From Streptomyces katrae (lineage in GTDB: Bacteria; Actinomycetota; Actinomycetes; Streptomycetales; Streptomycetaceae), in NCBI RefSeq assembly GCF_000966975.1, contig NZ_JZWV01000856.1, positions 1-9,302 on the forward strand: DNA of 9,302 nucleotides, in the 5' to 3' direction. The position numbers and the translations under genes were made by a program. Shown here piece by piece: positions 1-5,730 of this stretch (positions are counted from its first letter, which is position 1; the number at the start of each line of letters is the position of its first letter). The notes under the pieces are model-generated. The model was not told the DNA's origin. It did no database searches and worked only from the letters and a program-made list of their open reading frames with translations.

Positions 1-20
1 GTGGGCATGGGCGCAGCCTT

Positions 21-39
21 CCGCCGCCCGGCCCGGCGG
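21..39. repeat. Short GC inverted repeat
   Basis: CCGCCG (21-26) and CGGCGG (34-39) are perfect 6-base complementary arms around a 7-base loop. This may be the tail of a terminator for a gene left of the window. No T-run follows and such short GC arms arise easily in this composition, so the role is open. I see no supportable gene in 1-121. Confidence 0.3.
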
Positions 40-46
40 TGCAGTG

Positions 47-64
47 ATTCGCGTGGGGGCGAAT
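47..64. promoter_or_regulatory. Candidate operator upstream of the ArsR-like regulator
   Basis: A perfect inverted repeat, ATTCGC then GTGGGG then GCGAAT, lies 58 bases before the chosen regulator start. Its 6-base arms contain A/T, unlike the surrounding G/C-only repeats, and dimeric winged-helix proteins often bind such sites to repress their own gene. I find no convincing -35/-10 pair next to it. The operator role is inferred from position and symmetry only. Confidence 0.35.
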
Positions 65-121
65 GTTGGGGCAGAGTCCTCGGGTCGGCGCCGTCGCTTA
101 CACGAGGGGAGGCGGTCCGGG

Positions 122-1123
122 ATGGGGCTGCTCCACCACTTCGGGCACGAGGACCTGCTGCGGTGCCGGTTCGCCCTGTCGCCCCTGTGGGAGACCCAGG
201 AGGCGGTGCGCACCCTCAAGCGCCCCGACCGGCAGGGCTACCACCTGCCCTGGCTGCGCGGGATCCGGGCCGCGGCCGCGGGGCTGGACCTGCGGCCACT
301 GTGGCTGCTGATGCCCCGGCGCGGGCACAGCACGGACTTCATCAGCCCCCCGCCGAGCGGCCCCGGCGCCTCCTTCGCGGAGGAGCTGGCGTTGGTCCGC
401 GCGGCGGACCCGGCCGAGGCGCGCGAGGACATGCGCCGCTCCCTCGCCTGCACGCCGGGCGCCCTCGACAGCGCGCTGGGCCGGTACCTCCTCGAGGACC
501 CCGCCCGGTCCGTACGGGAGCTGGCCGATCTGCTGGAGCGGGCCTGGAGCGCCCTGGTCGAGCCGCACTGGCCACGGCTGCGGGCCCTGCTGGAGGCGGA
601 CGTCCTCTTCCACTCGCGCCGGCTCGCCGCCGGCGGGCTGGAGGCCCTCTTCGACGGGCTGCACCCGGACCTCTCCTGGGACTCCGCCTCCCTCACCCTG
701 ACCATCGAGCGCCCCTCACCCACCCACCACGAGCGCGTCCTGGGCGGCCAGGGCCTGCTGCTGATGCCGAGCGCCTTCGTCTGGCCGCAGATCGCGGGCG
801 GCTTCGACCCGCCCTGGCAGCCGACCGTGGTCTACGCGGCCCGGGGCATCGGCGCCCTGTGGACCCCGGTACGGCAGGACACCCCGGCCGCGCTGGCCCG
901 CCGGCGGGGCCGGGCCAGGGCCGACGTGCTGTGCGCCCTGGAGGAGCCGGCCTCCACCACGGCGCTGGCCCACCGGCTCGGCCTGGCCCCGTCCACGGTC
1001 TCGGCGCACCTGCGGGTCCTGCAGGACGCGGGCCTGCTGATCTCCGCCCGCCACGGCCACCAGGTCCGCTACGAACGCACCCCCCTGGCCATAGCCCTGG
1101 CCTCGGGCACCCCGGCCGCCTGA
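122..1123 (+). CDS. ArsR-like winged-helix transcriptional regulator (DUF5937 type)
   Basis: Predicted DNA-binding regulator of 333 aa. The N-terminal two thirds, beginning with EDLLRCRFALSPLWETQEAV (residues 10-29), matches what I know of DUF5937, an actinobacterial domain of unknown ligand. The C-terminal winged helix spans about 266-323, with a recognition-helix segment LAPSTVSAHLRVLQDAGLL (288-306) and a wing around HGHQVRYERT. The ATG at 122 is chosen because AGGGGAGG (105-112) lies 9 bases upstream and the domain starts there; an upstream in-frame GTG at 44 would add 26 arginine-rich residues without family character. It lacks the paired-cysteine metal site of classical ArsR/SmtB sensors (its cysteines are 15, 110 and 271, far apart), so metal sensing is unlikely. 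It is monocistronic and convergent with the thiamine-binding gene. Target and effector are unknown. Confidence 0.85.
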   Translation: MGLLHHFGHEDLLRCRFALSPLWETQEAVRTLKRPDRQGYHLPWLRGIRAAAAGLDLRPLWLLMPRRGHSTDFISPPPSGPGASFAEELALVRAADPAEAREDMRRSLACTPGALDSALGRYLLEDPARSVRELADLLERAWSALVEPHWPRLRALLEADVLFHSRRLAAGGLEALFDGLHPDLSWDSASLTLTIERPSPTHHERVLGGQGLLLMPSAFVWPQIAGGFDPPWQPTVVYAARGIGALWTPVRQDTPAALARRRGRARADVLCALEEPASTTALAHRLGLAPSTVSAHLRVLQDAGLLISARHGHQVRYERTPLAIALASGTPAA

Positions 1124-1140
1124 AGGGGCCGCGCCGACGG

Positions 1141-1176
1141 GAAGCGCCCCCCGCCCGGACGGGCGGAGGGCGCTTC
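1141..1176. terminator. Hairpin terminator between convergent genes
   Basis: Two 16-base arms (1141-1156 and 1161-1176) starting GAAGCGCCC and ending GGGCGCTTC pair with one mismatch around the tetraloop GGAC. The hairpin begins 17 bases after the regulator stop and ends 23 bases before the stop of the convergent minus-strand gene, so it can serve both. There is no T-run, which is usual for Streptomyces terminators. Confidence 0.8.
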
Positions 1177-1199
1177 GGGAAGGGCTCCGACGGGCGGGG

Positions 1200-1490
1200 T
1201 CAGTCCCGCGCGAGGTGGCGTTCGACGGTCTCCACCTTCGAGGTGATGCCGTCGGTGACGCCGGGGCGGATGTCCGCCTTGAGGATGAACGAGACCCGGG
1301 GCGCGCGCTCCTCCACGGCGGCGACCGCGCCCACGTCCATCACCTCGTCCCACTCGCCCTCGACGGTGGTGAACATGGCGTCGGTGCGGTTCGGCAGCCC
1401 GGACTCGCGCACCACGCGGACCGCGTCGGCGACGTACTCGCCGACCTCCTCACCCACCCCCAGCGGGGTCACCGAGAACGCGACGATCAC
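1200..1490 (-). CDS. MTH1187/YkoF-type thiamine-binding protein
   Basis: Small soluble protein of 96 aa, typical of the single-domain MTH1187/YqgV family (Pfam thiamine-binding, PF01910). Family landmarks are visible: [11 protein letters not shown] at the N-terminus, [11 protein letters not shown] (41-51), and [13 protein letters not shown] (65-77) before a final helix KVETVERHL. The fold is a ferredoxin-like alpha/beta domain that assembles into oligomers and binds thiamine or related pyrimidines; the physiological role is unproven, though family members sit with thiamine uptake genes in some bacteria. No such partner is seen here. The GTG start at 1490 overlaps the stop of the upstream DUF3817 gene by four bases (GTGA), so the pair is probably translationally coupled. 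Confidence 0.85.
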   Translation of the reverse strand: MIVAFSVTPLGVGEEVGEYVADAVRVVRESGLPNRTDAMFTTVEGEWDEVMDVGAVAAVEERAPRVSFILKADIRPGVTDGITSKVETVERHLARD

Positions 1491-1831
1491 GCCCGGGCCG
1501 CCTCACGCGCGCGGGCGGCGACGACGCTGTCGGCCTCGTCCCGCTTGAGCAGCCGGTCGCCGTAGAGCCCGCCGAAGGGCAGCAGAGCCAGCAGGAAGAA
1601 CAGGGCGACCTTCTTCAGCGGCCACTTCGCCTTGTTCCACACGTCCAGCAGGAAGACCGCGTAGATGACGAACAGGATTCCGTGCACGATGCCCAGCGGC
1701 ATCATCAGGTAGTCGATGTCCGAGATCCGGCTCAGCAGGGAGCCGAAGATCAGCAGGGCCGGGAACGACAGCGCCTCCGGGACGGAGATGAGGCGCAGCC
1801 GGTGCAGGGCGGAGGCGGTCTTGATGTCCAC
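1487..1831 (-). CDS. DUF3817 integral membrane protein
   Basis: Protein of 114 aa with the pattern of the DUF3817 (YdzA-like) family of small actinobacterial membrane proteins of unknown function. Three hydrophobic stretches, roughly 15-34, 41-63 and 74-90, suggest three membrane spans. The lysine-rich loop NKAKWPLKK (66-74) and the charged tail [14 protein letters not shown] (97-110) probably face the cytoplasm. The segment [11 protein letters not shown] after a short N-terminal amphipathic stretch, and [19 protein letters not shown], are family-like. The start is GTG at 1831, with GAAGG about 7 bases upstream on the minus strand. It is the first gene of an operon with the thiamine-binding gene and is transcribed divergently from the AIM24 genes across a 159-base spacer. 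I found no clear promoter for it there. Confidence 0.85.
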   Translation of the reverse strand: MDIKTASALHRLRLISVPEALSFPALLIFGSLLSRISDIDYLMMPLGIVHGILFVIYAVFLLDVWNKAKWPLKKVALFFLLALLPFGGLYGDRLLKRDEADSVVAARAREAARA

Positions 1832-1954
1832 GTGGAACCTTCGGGGCCGGGGACCGGGGTCCGTTCCAGTGTCTCAGCCGCCCCCGGGGATCTTCGGGCG
1901 GGGGGCCGGAACCCCCAACACCGGCGAATGTGGCGCATATCGACCGCCGGGCTC

Positions 1955-1983
1955 TGTTCGGTGCAGCCCGGTGCCGATACCTT
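1955..1983 (+). promoter_or_regulatory. Candidate promoter of the AIM24 operon
   Basis: TACCTT (1978-1983) fits the Streptomyces -10 pattern TANNNT and ends 7 bases before the GTG at 1991, so transcription would begin at or next to the start codon. A weak -35 (TGTTCG, 1955-1960) lies 17 bases upstream. No Shine-Dalgarno sequence precedes the GTG, which fits a leaderless message. The -35 is poor, so confidence is low. Confidence 0.35.
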
Positions 1984-1990
1984 CGTCCCC

Positions 1991-2629
1991 GTGGCTCAGT
2001 TCCGACTCCAAGGCAGCAAGGTGCTGGCCGTCGAGCTGACCGGGGACGCCGTGAAAGCGAAGAACGGCTCCATGGTCGCGTACGACGGGCAGATGGCCTT
2101 CAAGAAGATGACGGGCGGCGGCGAAGGCCTCCGCGGGATGGTGACGCGCCGGCTCACCGGCGAGCAGATGACCGTGATGGAGGTACAGGGACACGGAACC
2201 TGCTACTTCGCGGACCGTGCGAGCGAGATCAACCTGGTGAACCTGCGGGGCGAGAAGCTGTACGTCGAGTCCAGCAACCTGCTGTGCACCGACGCCGGCC
2301 TGCGCACCGGTACGACGTTCACCGGCCTGCGCGGCGCGAGCACCGGCAATGGGCTCTTCACGACGACCGTGGAGGGTTCCGGCCAGGCGGCGATCATGTC
2401 CGACGGCCCGGCGGTGGTGCTGCGGGTCAGCGCCCAGTACCCGCTCTCGGTGGACCCGGGGGCGTACATCGCCCACACGGGCAACCTCCAGCAGTCGTTC
2501 CAGTCGGGGATAAACTTCCGGACCCTGATCGGCGAGGGCTCGGGCGAGGCGTTCCAGATCCGGTTCGAGGGCGAGGGTCTGGTCTACGTGCAGCCCAGCG
2601 AGCGCAACACGATCGGGGGAGACCTCTGA
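1991..2629 (+). CDS. AIM24 family protein, first of three tandem copies
   Basis: Protein of 212 aa in the AIM24 family (Pfam PF01987), named after a yeast mitochondrial protein; in bacteria it is a beta-rich, soluble protein with no assigned activity. Visible family pattern: KNGSMVAYDGQMAFKK (24-39), GEQMTVMEVQGHGTCYFAD (57-75), LYVESSNLLC (90-99), GLFTTTVEGSGQAAI (121-135), PLSVDPGAYIAHTG (151-164) and GEGSGEAFQIRFEGEGLVYV (181-200). It has no signal peptide or membrane span. The GTG at 1991 is preferred because MAQFRLQGSK is the usual N-terminus of close homologues as I recall them. There is no ribosome binding site, and a -10-like hexamer sits 7 bases upstream, suggesting leaderless expression. 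Its stop codon overlaps the start of the next gene (TGATG), so the operon is coupled. Confidence 0.85.
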   Translation: MAQFRLQGSKVLAVELTGDAVKAKNGSMVAYDGQMAFKKMTGGGEGLRGMVTRRLTGEQMTVMEVQGHGTCYFADRASEINLVNLRGEKLYVESSNLLCTDAGLRTGTTFTGLRGASTGNGLFTTTVEGSGQAAIMSDGPAVVLRVSAQYPLSVDPGAYIAHTGNLQQSFQSGINFRTLIGEGSGEAFQIRFEGEGLVYVQPSERNTIGGDL

Positions 2630-3279
2630 TGCCGTTCCGCGAGATCAACTCGAAGATGGTCGAGGCCCAGGTGATCCCGGGGCAGAGGATGTACAGCCAG
2701 CGGGGGGCGATGCTCGCCTACCGCGGCGAGGTCTCCTTCACCCCGAGCATCACCGGCGGCCAGGGCGGCGTCATGGGCATGATCGGGCGCCGGGTGGCGA
2801 ACGAGCAGACCCCGCTGATGGAGGTGGAGGGCAGCGGCACGGTGATGTTCGGCCACGGCGGCCACCACATCCAGGTGATCAACCTCCAGGGCGACACCCT
2901 CTACGTCGAGGCCGACCGCCTGCTGGCCTTCGACGGCACCCTCCAGCAGGGCACGATGTTCATGGGCTCGCAGGGCGGTGTCATGGGCATGGTGCGCGGC
3001 CAGGTGACCGGGCAGGGCCTGTTCACCACCACCCTCAAGGGCCACGGCGCGGTCGCCGTGATGGCCCACGGCGGGGTCATCGAACTCCCCATCACCCCGA
3101 ACCGGCCGGTCCACGTCGACCCGCAGGCGTACGTGGCCCACCACGGGGACGTCAGGAACAAGCTCTCCACCGCGCTCGGCTGGCGGGACATGGTGGGGCG
3201 CGGCTCGGGCGAGGCGTTCCAGCTGGAACTGTCCGGCCAGGGCGCGGTCTACGTACAGGCCTCGGAGGAGAAGCTGTGA
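2629..3279 (+). CDS. AIM24 family protein, second of three tandem copies
   Basis: Protein of 216 aa, clearly paralogous to its upstream neighbour: YRGEVSF (31-37), TPLMEVEGSGTVMFG (61-75), LYVEADRLLAFD (91-102), GQGLFTTTLKGHGAVAV (128-144), VHVDPQAYVAHHGD (161-174) and GRGSGEAFQLELSGQGAVYVQ (190-210). Glycine-rich QGGVMGM occurs twice, at 45-51 and 115-121, each just before a core strand, consistent with an internal two-fold repeat of the beta fold. It is rich in histidine and methionine (for example FGHGGHHIQV at 74-83), more than the first copy. The ATG overlaps the previous stop codon and a purine-rich GGGGGAGA lies just upstream. The GTG of the third copy overlaps this stop, so all three should be made together. 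No enzymatic residues are recognisable. Confidence 0.85.
   Translation: MPFREINSKMVEAQVIPGQRMYSQRGAMLAYRGEVSFTPSITGGQGGVMGMIGRRVANEQTPLMEVEGSGTVMFGHGGHHIQVINLQGDTLYVEADRLLAFDGTLQQGTMFMGSQGGVMGMVRGQVTGQGLFTTTLKGHGAVAVMAHGGVIELPITPNRPVHVDPQAYVAHHGDVRNKLSTALGWRDMVGRGSGEAFQLELSGQGAVYVQASEEKL
3264..3270 (+). promoter_or_regulatory. Strong ribosome binding site setting the third AIM24 start
   Basis: GGAGGAG, inside the end of the second AIM24 gene, lies 5 bases before the GTG at 3276. It selects that GTG over the in-frame GTG at 3291 and gives the third gene its own initiation site in addition to coupling. Confidence 0.75.
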
Positions 3280-4094
3280 ACTTTGGCCCCGTGAGCGGCG
3301 GGCCGGGCGGTCCGACGGTCTTCGACCCGTACACGCTGCCCTCCGACGACAACGTCAACAAGTACACCTTCTGCGTGGAGCTCAAGGGGAACCAGTGGTT
3401 CCTGCAGAAGGGCAAGATGATCTCGTACTACGGGCGCATCGAGTTCAACGGCATCGGTCACGGCCGCTTCGACCGGCTGCTGCGCACCAGCTTCCACTCG
3501 CCGCTGCACGCGAGCGACTGGGTGGTGGCGGAGGGGCAGGGCAAGATGCTCCTGGCCGACCGGGCCTTCGACGTGAACTCGTACGACCTGGACGACGGCA
3601 ACCTGACCATCCGGTCGGGGAACCTGCTCGCCTACCAGCCCTCGCTGGCCCTCAAGCAGTCGATCGTCCCGGGATTCCTGACGCTGATCGGAACCGGGAA
3701 GTTCGTGGCGGCGTCCAACGGACCGGTGGTCTTCATGGAGCCGCCGCTGCGGGTGGACCCGCAGGCGCTGGTGGGCTGGGCGGACTGCCCCTCCCCCTGC
3801 CACCACTACGACCACGGCTACATGTCCGGCGTGATCGGCGGGCTGCGCGCGCTGACCGGCCTCGGCGGCGCCTCGGGCGAGGAGCACCAGTTCGATTTCG
3901 TCGGCGCGGGCACGGTGCTGCTGCAGTCGAGCGAGACGCTGATGGCGGAGCAGTCGGTAGGCGTGGTGGGCGCCGGCGCGGCCACGGGGAACGCGCAGGG
4001 CGTTCCGGGGGCCGGCCAGGGTCCGCTGGGGCAGCTGGGGGTGCCACGGATGCCGGGGCAGCTCGGCGACCTGCAGCGGCGGCTCGGCCTGTGA
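3276..4094 (+). CDS. AIM24 family protein, divergent third copy with C-terminal tail
   Basis: Protein of 272 aa, longer and more divergent than the two upstream paralogues. It keeps the family outline: FLQKGKMISYYGRIEF (42-57), DWVVAEGQGKMLLAD (81-95), LTIRSGNLLAYQPSL (110-124), LTLIGTGKFVAASNGPVVF (135-153), RVDPQALVGW (159-168) and HQFDFVGAGTVLLQSSE (204-220). The GLFTTT motif of copies one and two is replaced by LTLIGTG. Two additions stand out: a Cys/His cluster, DCPSPCHHYDHGY (170-182), at a place where the paralogues have only an AH(T/H)G stretch, and a Gly/Pro/Gln-rich tail from about 226 that looks disordered and ends in a short basic helix. The cluster could bind a metal or form a disulfide; that is inference. 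Start is GTG at 3276, overlapping the previous stop (GTGA). Confidence 0.82.
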   Translation: MNFGPVSGGPGGPTVFDPYTLPSDDNVNKYTFCVELKGNQWFLQKGKMISYYGRIEFNGIGHGRFDRLLRTSFHSPLHASDWVVAEGQGKMLLADRAFDVNSYDLDDGNLTIRSGNLLAYQPSLALKQSIVPGFLTLIGTGKFVAASNGPVVFMEPPLRVDPQALVGWADCPSPCHHYDHGYMSGVIGGLRALTGLGGASGEEHQFDFVGAGTVLLQSSETLMAEQSVGVVGAGAATGNAQGVPGAGQGPLGQLGVPRMPGQLGDLQRRLGL

Positions 4095-4117
4095 GGCGGC
4101 ACACGCTTCACCGGCCG

Positions 4118-4129
4118 GGAAGATCTTCC
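4118..4129. repeat. 12-base perfect palindrome before the MarR gene
   Basis: GGAAGATCTTCC is followed by TATTTTT and lies 23 bases after the AIM24 operon stop. With no loop it makes a poor RNA hairpin, though four base pairs around GATC followed by T-rich sequence could act as a weak terminator. It lies just upstream of the -35 of the marR promoter, so an operator role is also possible. Confidence 0.4.
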
Positions 4130-4134
4130 TATTT

Positions 4135-4164
4135 TTGTACGTAATTCAACTTCTTAGGTAGAGT
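4135..4164 (+). promoter_or_regulatory. Promoter of the MarR-family gene, leaderless type
   Basis: TTGTAC (4135-4140), an 18-base spacer and TAGAGT (4159-4164) make a good vegetative-type promoter. The -10 ends 6 bases before the ATG at 4171, placing the transcript start on or next to the start codon. No Shine-Dalgarno sequence is present. The region is strikingly AT-rich for this genome. It contains TACGTA (4138-4143) and imperfect AACT/AGTT inverted elements that could bind the MarR protein itself. Confidence 0.65.
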
Positions 4165-4170
4165 TCATTC

Positions 4171-4656
4171 ATGGAGACGATGGAGACCGAGACGGCCACC
4201 CGCTGGCTTACCGACGCCGAACAGTGCGCCTGGCGCACCCACCTGGACGTCAGCAGACTGCTGATGCACCAGCTGGAAAAGGATCTCCAGCCCTTCGGAC
4301 TCACCAACAACGACTACGAGATCCTGGTGAACCTCTCGGAGGCGGAGGGCCACCGGATGCGCATGAGCGACCTGGCCACCGCCACCCTCCAGTCCAAGAG
4401 CCGGCTGTCCCACCAGATCACCCGCATGGAGGCCACGGGCCTGGTGCGCCGGGTCAACTGCGAGTCCGACCGGCGGGGGCTGTACGCCGTCCTCACCGAC
4501 GAGGGCATGGACACCATGCGCAAGGTCGCCCCGCACCACGTGGCCTCCGTCCGGGAGAACTTCATCGACCTGCTCCCCCCGGAGGCCCTCCAGGCCCTGC
4601 ACACCTCCCTGACCCCCGTCGCAGAACACCTCCGCGGCACCCGCGGCAAGGCCTAG
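4171..4656 (+). CDS. MarR-family transcriptional regulator
   Basis: Protein of 161 aa with standard MarR architecture: N-terminal dimerisation helices (13-45), a winged helix-turn-helix at about 46-113, and C-terminal dimerisation helices (114-155). The motif PFGLTNNDYEILVNLSEAEG (41-60) begins the DNA-binding domain, the recognition helix is near SKSRLSHQITRMEATGLV (75-92), and the wing is CESDRRGLYAVLTDEG (97-112) with the conserved D-R pair. Such proteins usually repress their own gene and a neighbour and release DNA on binding a small ligand or on oxidation; only Cys19 and Cys97 are present here. The ATG at 4171 is chosen from the leaderless promoter; a second ATG at 4180 is possible. The gene lies 76 bases behind the AIM24 operon on the same strand, so those genes are one candidate target. 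Targets are unknown. Confidence 0.88.
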   Translation: METMETETATRWLTDAEQCAWRTHLDVSRLLMHQLEKDLQPFGLTNNDYEILVNLSEAEGHRMRMSDLATATLQSKSRLSHQITRMEATGLVRRVNCESDRRGLYAVLTDEGMDTMRKVAPHHVASVRENFIDLLPPEALQALHTSLTPVAEHLRGTRGKA

Positions 4657-4664
4657 GCATCTCA

Positions 4665-4701
4665 GCCCCGCCTGGGGGCACCTCCCGGCGGTAGCCGGGG
4701 G
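4665..4701. repeat. Tandem hairpins, possible dispersed intergenic repeat
   Basis: Two adjacent stem-loops follow the marR stop: GCCCC (4665-4669) with GGGGC (4675-4679), and CTCCCGGC (4682-4689) with GCCGGGGG (4694-4701) around GGTA, the latter with one G-T pair. They may assist termination of marR. The combined sequence resembles a short palindromic unit that I recall from many Streptomyces intergenic regions, but I cannot count copies here. Confidence 0.45.
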
Positions 4702-4714
4702 AGAAACGGCGAAA

Positions 4715-4747
4715 GGGCGGGGCGGGGAGAAAAACCCCACCCCGCCC
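4715..4747. terminator. Bidirectional hairpin terminator between marR and meaB
   Basis: Arms of 13 bases (4715-4727 and 4735-4747) made of G-runs and C-runs pair with one mismatch around AGAAAAA. On the minus strand the hairpin is followed by TTT. It lies 58 bases past the marR stop and 9 bases past the meaB stop, so it fits both convergent transcripts. Confidence 0.75.
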
Positions 4748-4754
4748 CTCCCCC
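4735..4754 (-). other. G-quadruplex motif after the meaB stop codon
   Basis: Read on the minus strand, 4754 to 4735 is G5-A-G4-C-G4-T-G4: four runs of at least four G with single-base loops, the type expected to be most stable. It begins two bases after the meaB stop and would be in the meaB mRNA. It shares bases with one arm of the terminator hairpin, so the two folds exclude each other. Confidence 0.6.
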
Positions 4755-4756
4755 GC

Positions 4757-5719
4757 TCAGCCCTCGGTCAGGCTGTCCAGCAGCGCGTCGGCCGCAGCAT
4801 AGGGATCAAGCTCGCCCGCGGCGACCCGCCCGGCCAGTGCCCCCAGATGCGCATCCCCGTGCAGGTCGGCCAGCCGGCTCCGCAGGGCGGTGATCGCGAT
4901 CGTCTCCACCTCCCGCGCCGCCCGCGCGGCACGCCGCTCCGCGAGCACCCCCCGCTCGTCCATCCACGCCCGGTGCTTCTCCAGCTGCTCGACCAGCTCG
5001 TCGATGCCCTGCGCCCGGGCCGCGACCGTCTTGACGATCGGCGGGCGCCAGTCACCGGGGCCCCGGGACTCCCCCAGGCCCAGCATGTGGTTCAGCTCCC
5101 GGGCGGTCGCGTCCGCGCCGTCCCGGTCCGCCTTGTTCACCACGTACACGTCGCCGATCTCCAGGATCCCGGCCTTGGCGGCCTGGATCCCGTCGCCCAT
5201 CCCGGGCGCGAGCAGCACCACCGAGGTGTCGGCCTGCGAGGCGATCTCCACCTCCGACTGCCCGACGCCGACCGTCTCGACCAGGATCACGTCGCAGCCG
5301 GCCGCGTCCAGGACGCGGATCGCCTGCGGCGCCGCCCACGCCAGGCCGCCCAGGTGCCCCCGGGTGGCCATGGAGCGGATGTAGACCCCGGGGTCGGAGG
5401 CGTGGTCCGACATCCGGACCCGGTCGCCGAGCAGGGCCCCGCCCGAGAAGGGCGAGGACGGGTCCACCGCGAGCACGCCGACCCGCTTGCCGGCCTTGCG
5501 GTAGGCCGTGACCAGGGCCGAGGTCGAGGTCGACTTGCCGACGCCCGGGGAGCCCGTCAGACCCACCACGTACGCGCCGCCCGTGAGCGGTGCCAGGGCG
5601 GCCATGACCTCGCGCAGGTGCGGGGACGCCCCCTCGACCAGTGAGATCAGCCGGGCCACGGCCCGCGGCCGGCCCTCGCGGGCCTGCGCCACCAGCGCGG
5701 GGACGTCCACCGTCACCAT
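4757..5719 (-). CDS. meaB: MeaB-type G3E GTPase, methylmalonyl-CoA mutase chaperone
   Basis: GTPase of 320 aa, the usual length for bacterial MeaB (ArgK/LAO family, MMAA in humans). It gates loading of adenosylcobalamin into B12-dependent acyl-CoA mutases and protects or reactivates them. Motifs in order: Walker A GSPGVGKST (56-64), base/Mg region VLAVDPSSPFSGGALLGDR (82-100), RSMATRGHLGGLA (115-127), Walker B/switch VETVGVGQSE (147-156), and guanine-specificity NKAD (195-198). The C-terminal helices (240-320) correspond to the family's dimerisation arm. The ATG at 5719 follows the thiolase stop after 11 bases with AGG in the right place, so it is the second gene of that operon. No mutase gene is present in the window; the partner must lie elsewhere. 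Isobutyryl-CoA mutase is an alternative client in streptomycetes. Confidence 0.93.
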   Translation of the reverse strand: MVTVDVPALVAQAREGRPRAVARLISLVEGASPHLREVMAALAPLTGGAYVVGLTGSPGVGKSTSTSALVTAYRKAGKRVGVLAVDPSSPFSGGALLGDRVRMSDHASDPGVYIRSMATRGHLGGLAWAAPQAIRVLDAAGCDVILVETVGVGQSEVEIASQADTSVVLLAPGMGDGIQAAKAGILEIGDVYVVNKADRDGADATARELNHMLGLGESRGPGDWRPPIVKTVAARAQGIDELVEQLEKHRAWMDERGVLAERRAARAAREVETIAITALRSRLADLHGDAHLGALAGRVAAGELDPYAAADALLDSLTEG

Positions 5720-5730
5720 GAGGGCAGCAC

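Noticed and set aside
1161..1184. Second possible G-quadruplex (four GGG runs) after the ArsR-like gene
   Set aside because: Three-base runs with loops up to six bases are common by chance at this GC content, and half of it is the arm of a much stronger hairpin.
1..1548. Long plus-strand open frame over the regulator region
   Set aside because: Its protein is a proline/arginine/glycine-rich shadow of the ArsR-like gene in another frame and then runs antisense through the thiamine-binding gene; GC bias keeps stops out.
1832..1990. C/G-rich inverted segments around 1878-1910 in the divergent spacer
   Set aside because: Several short G-run/C-run pairings are possible but none is clearly better than expected from composition, so no hairpin or operator is called.
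1930..2628. Upstream extension of the second AIM24 gene to 1930
   Set aside because: It reads the first AIM24 gene out of frame. The real start is the ATG at 2629.
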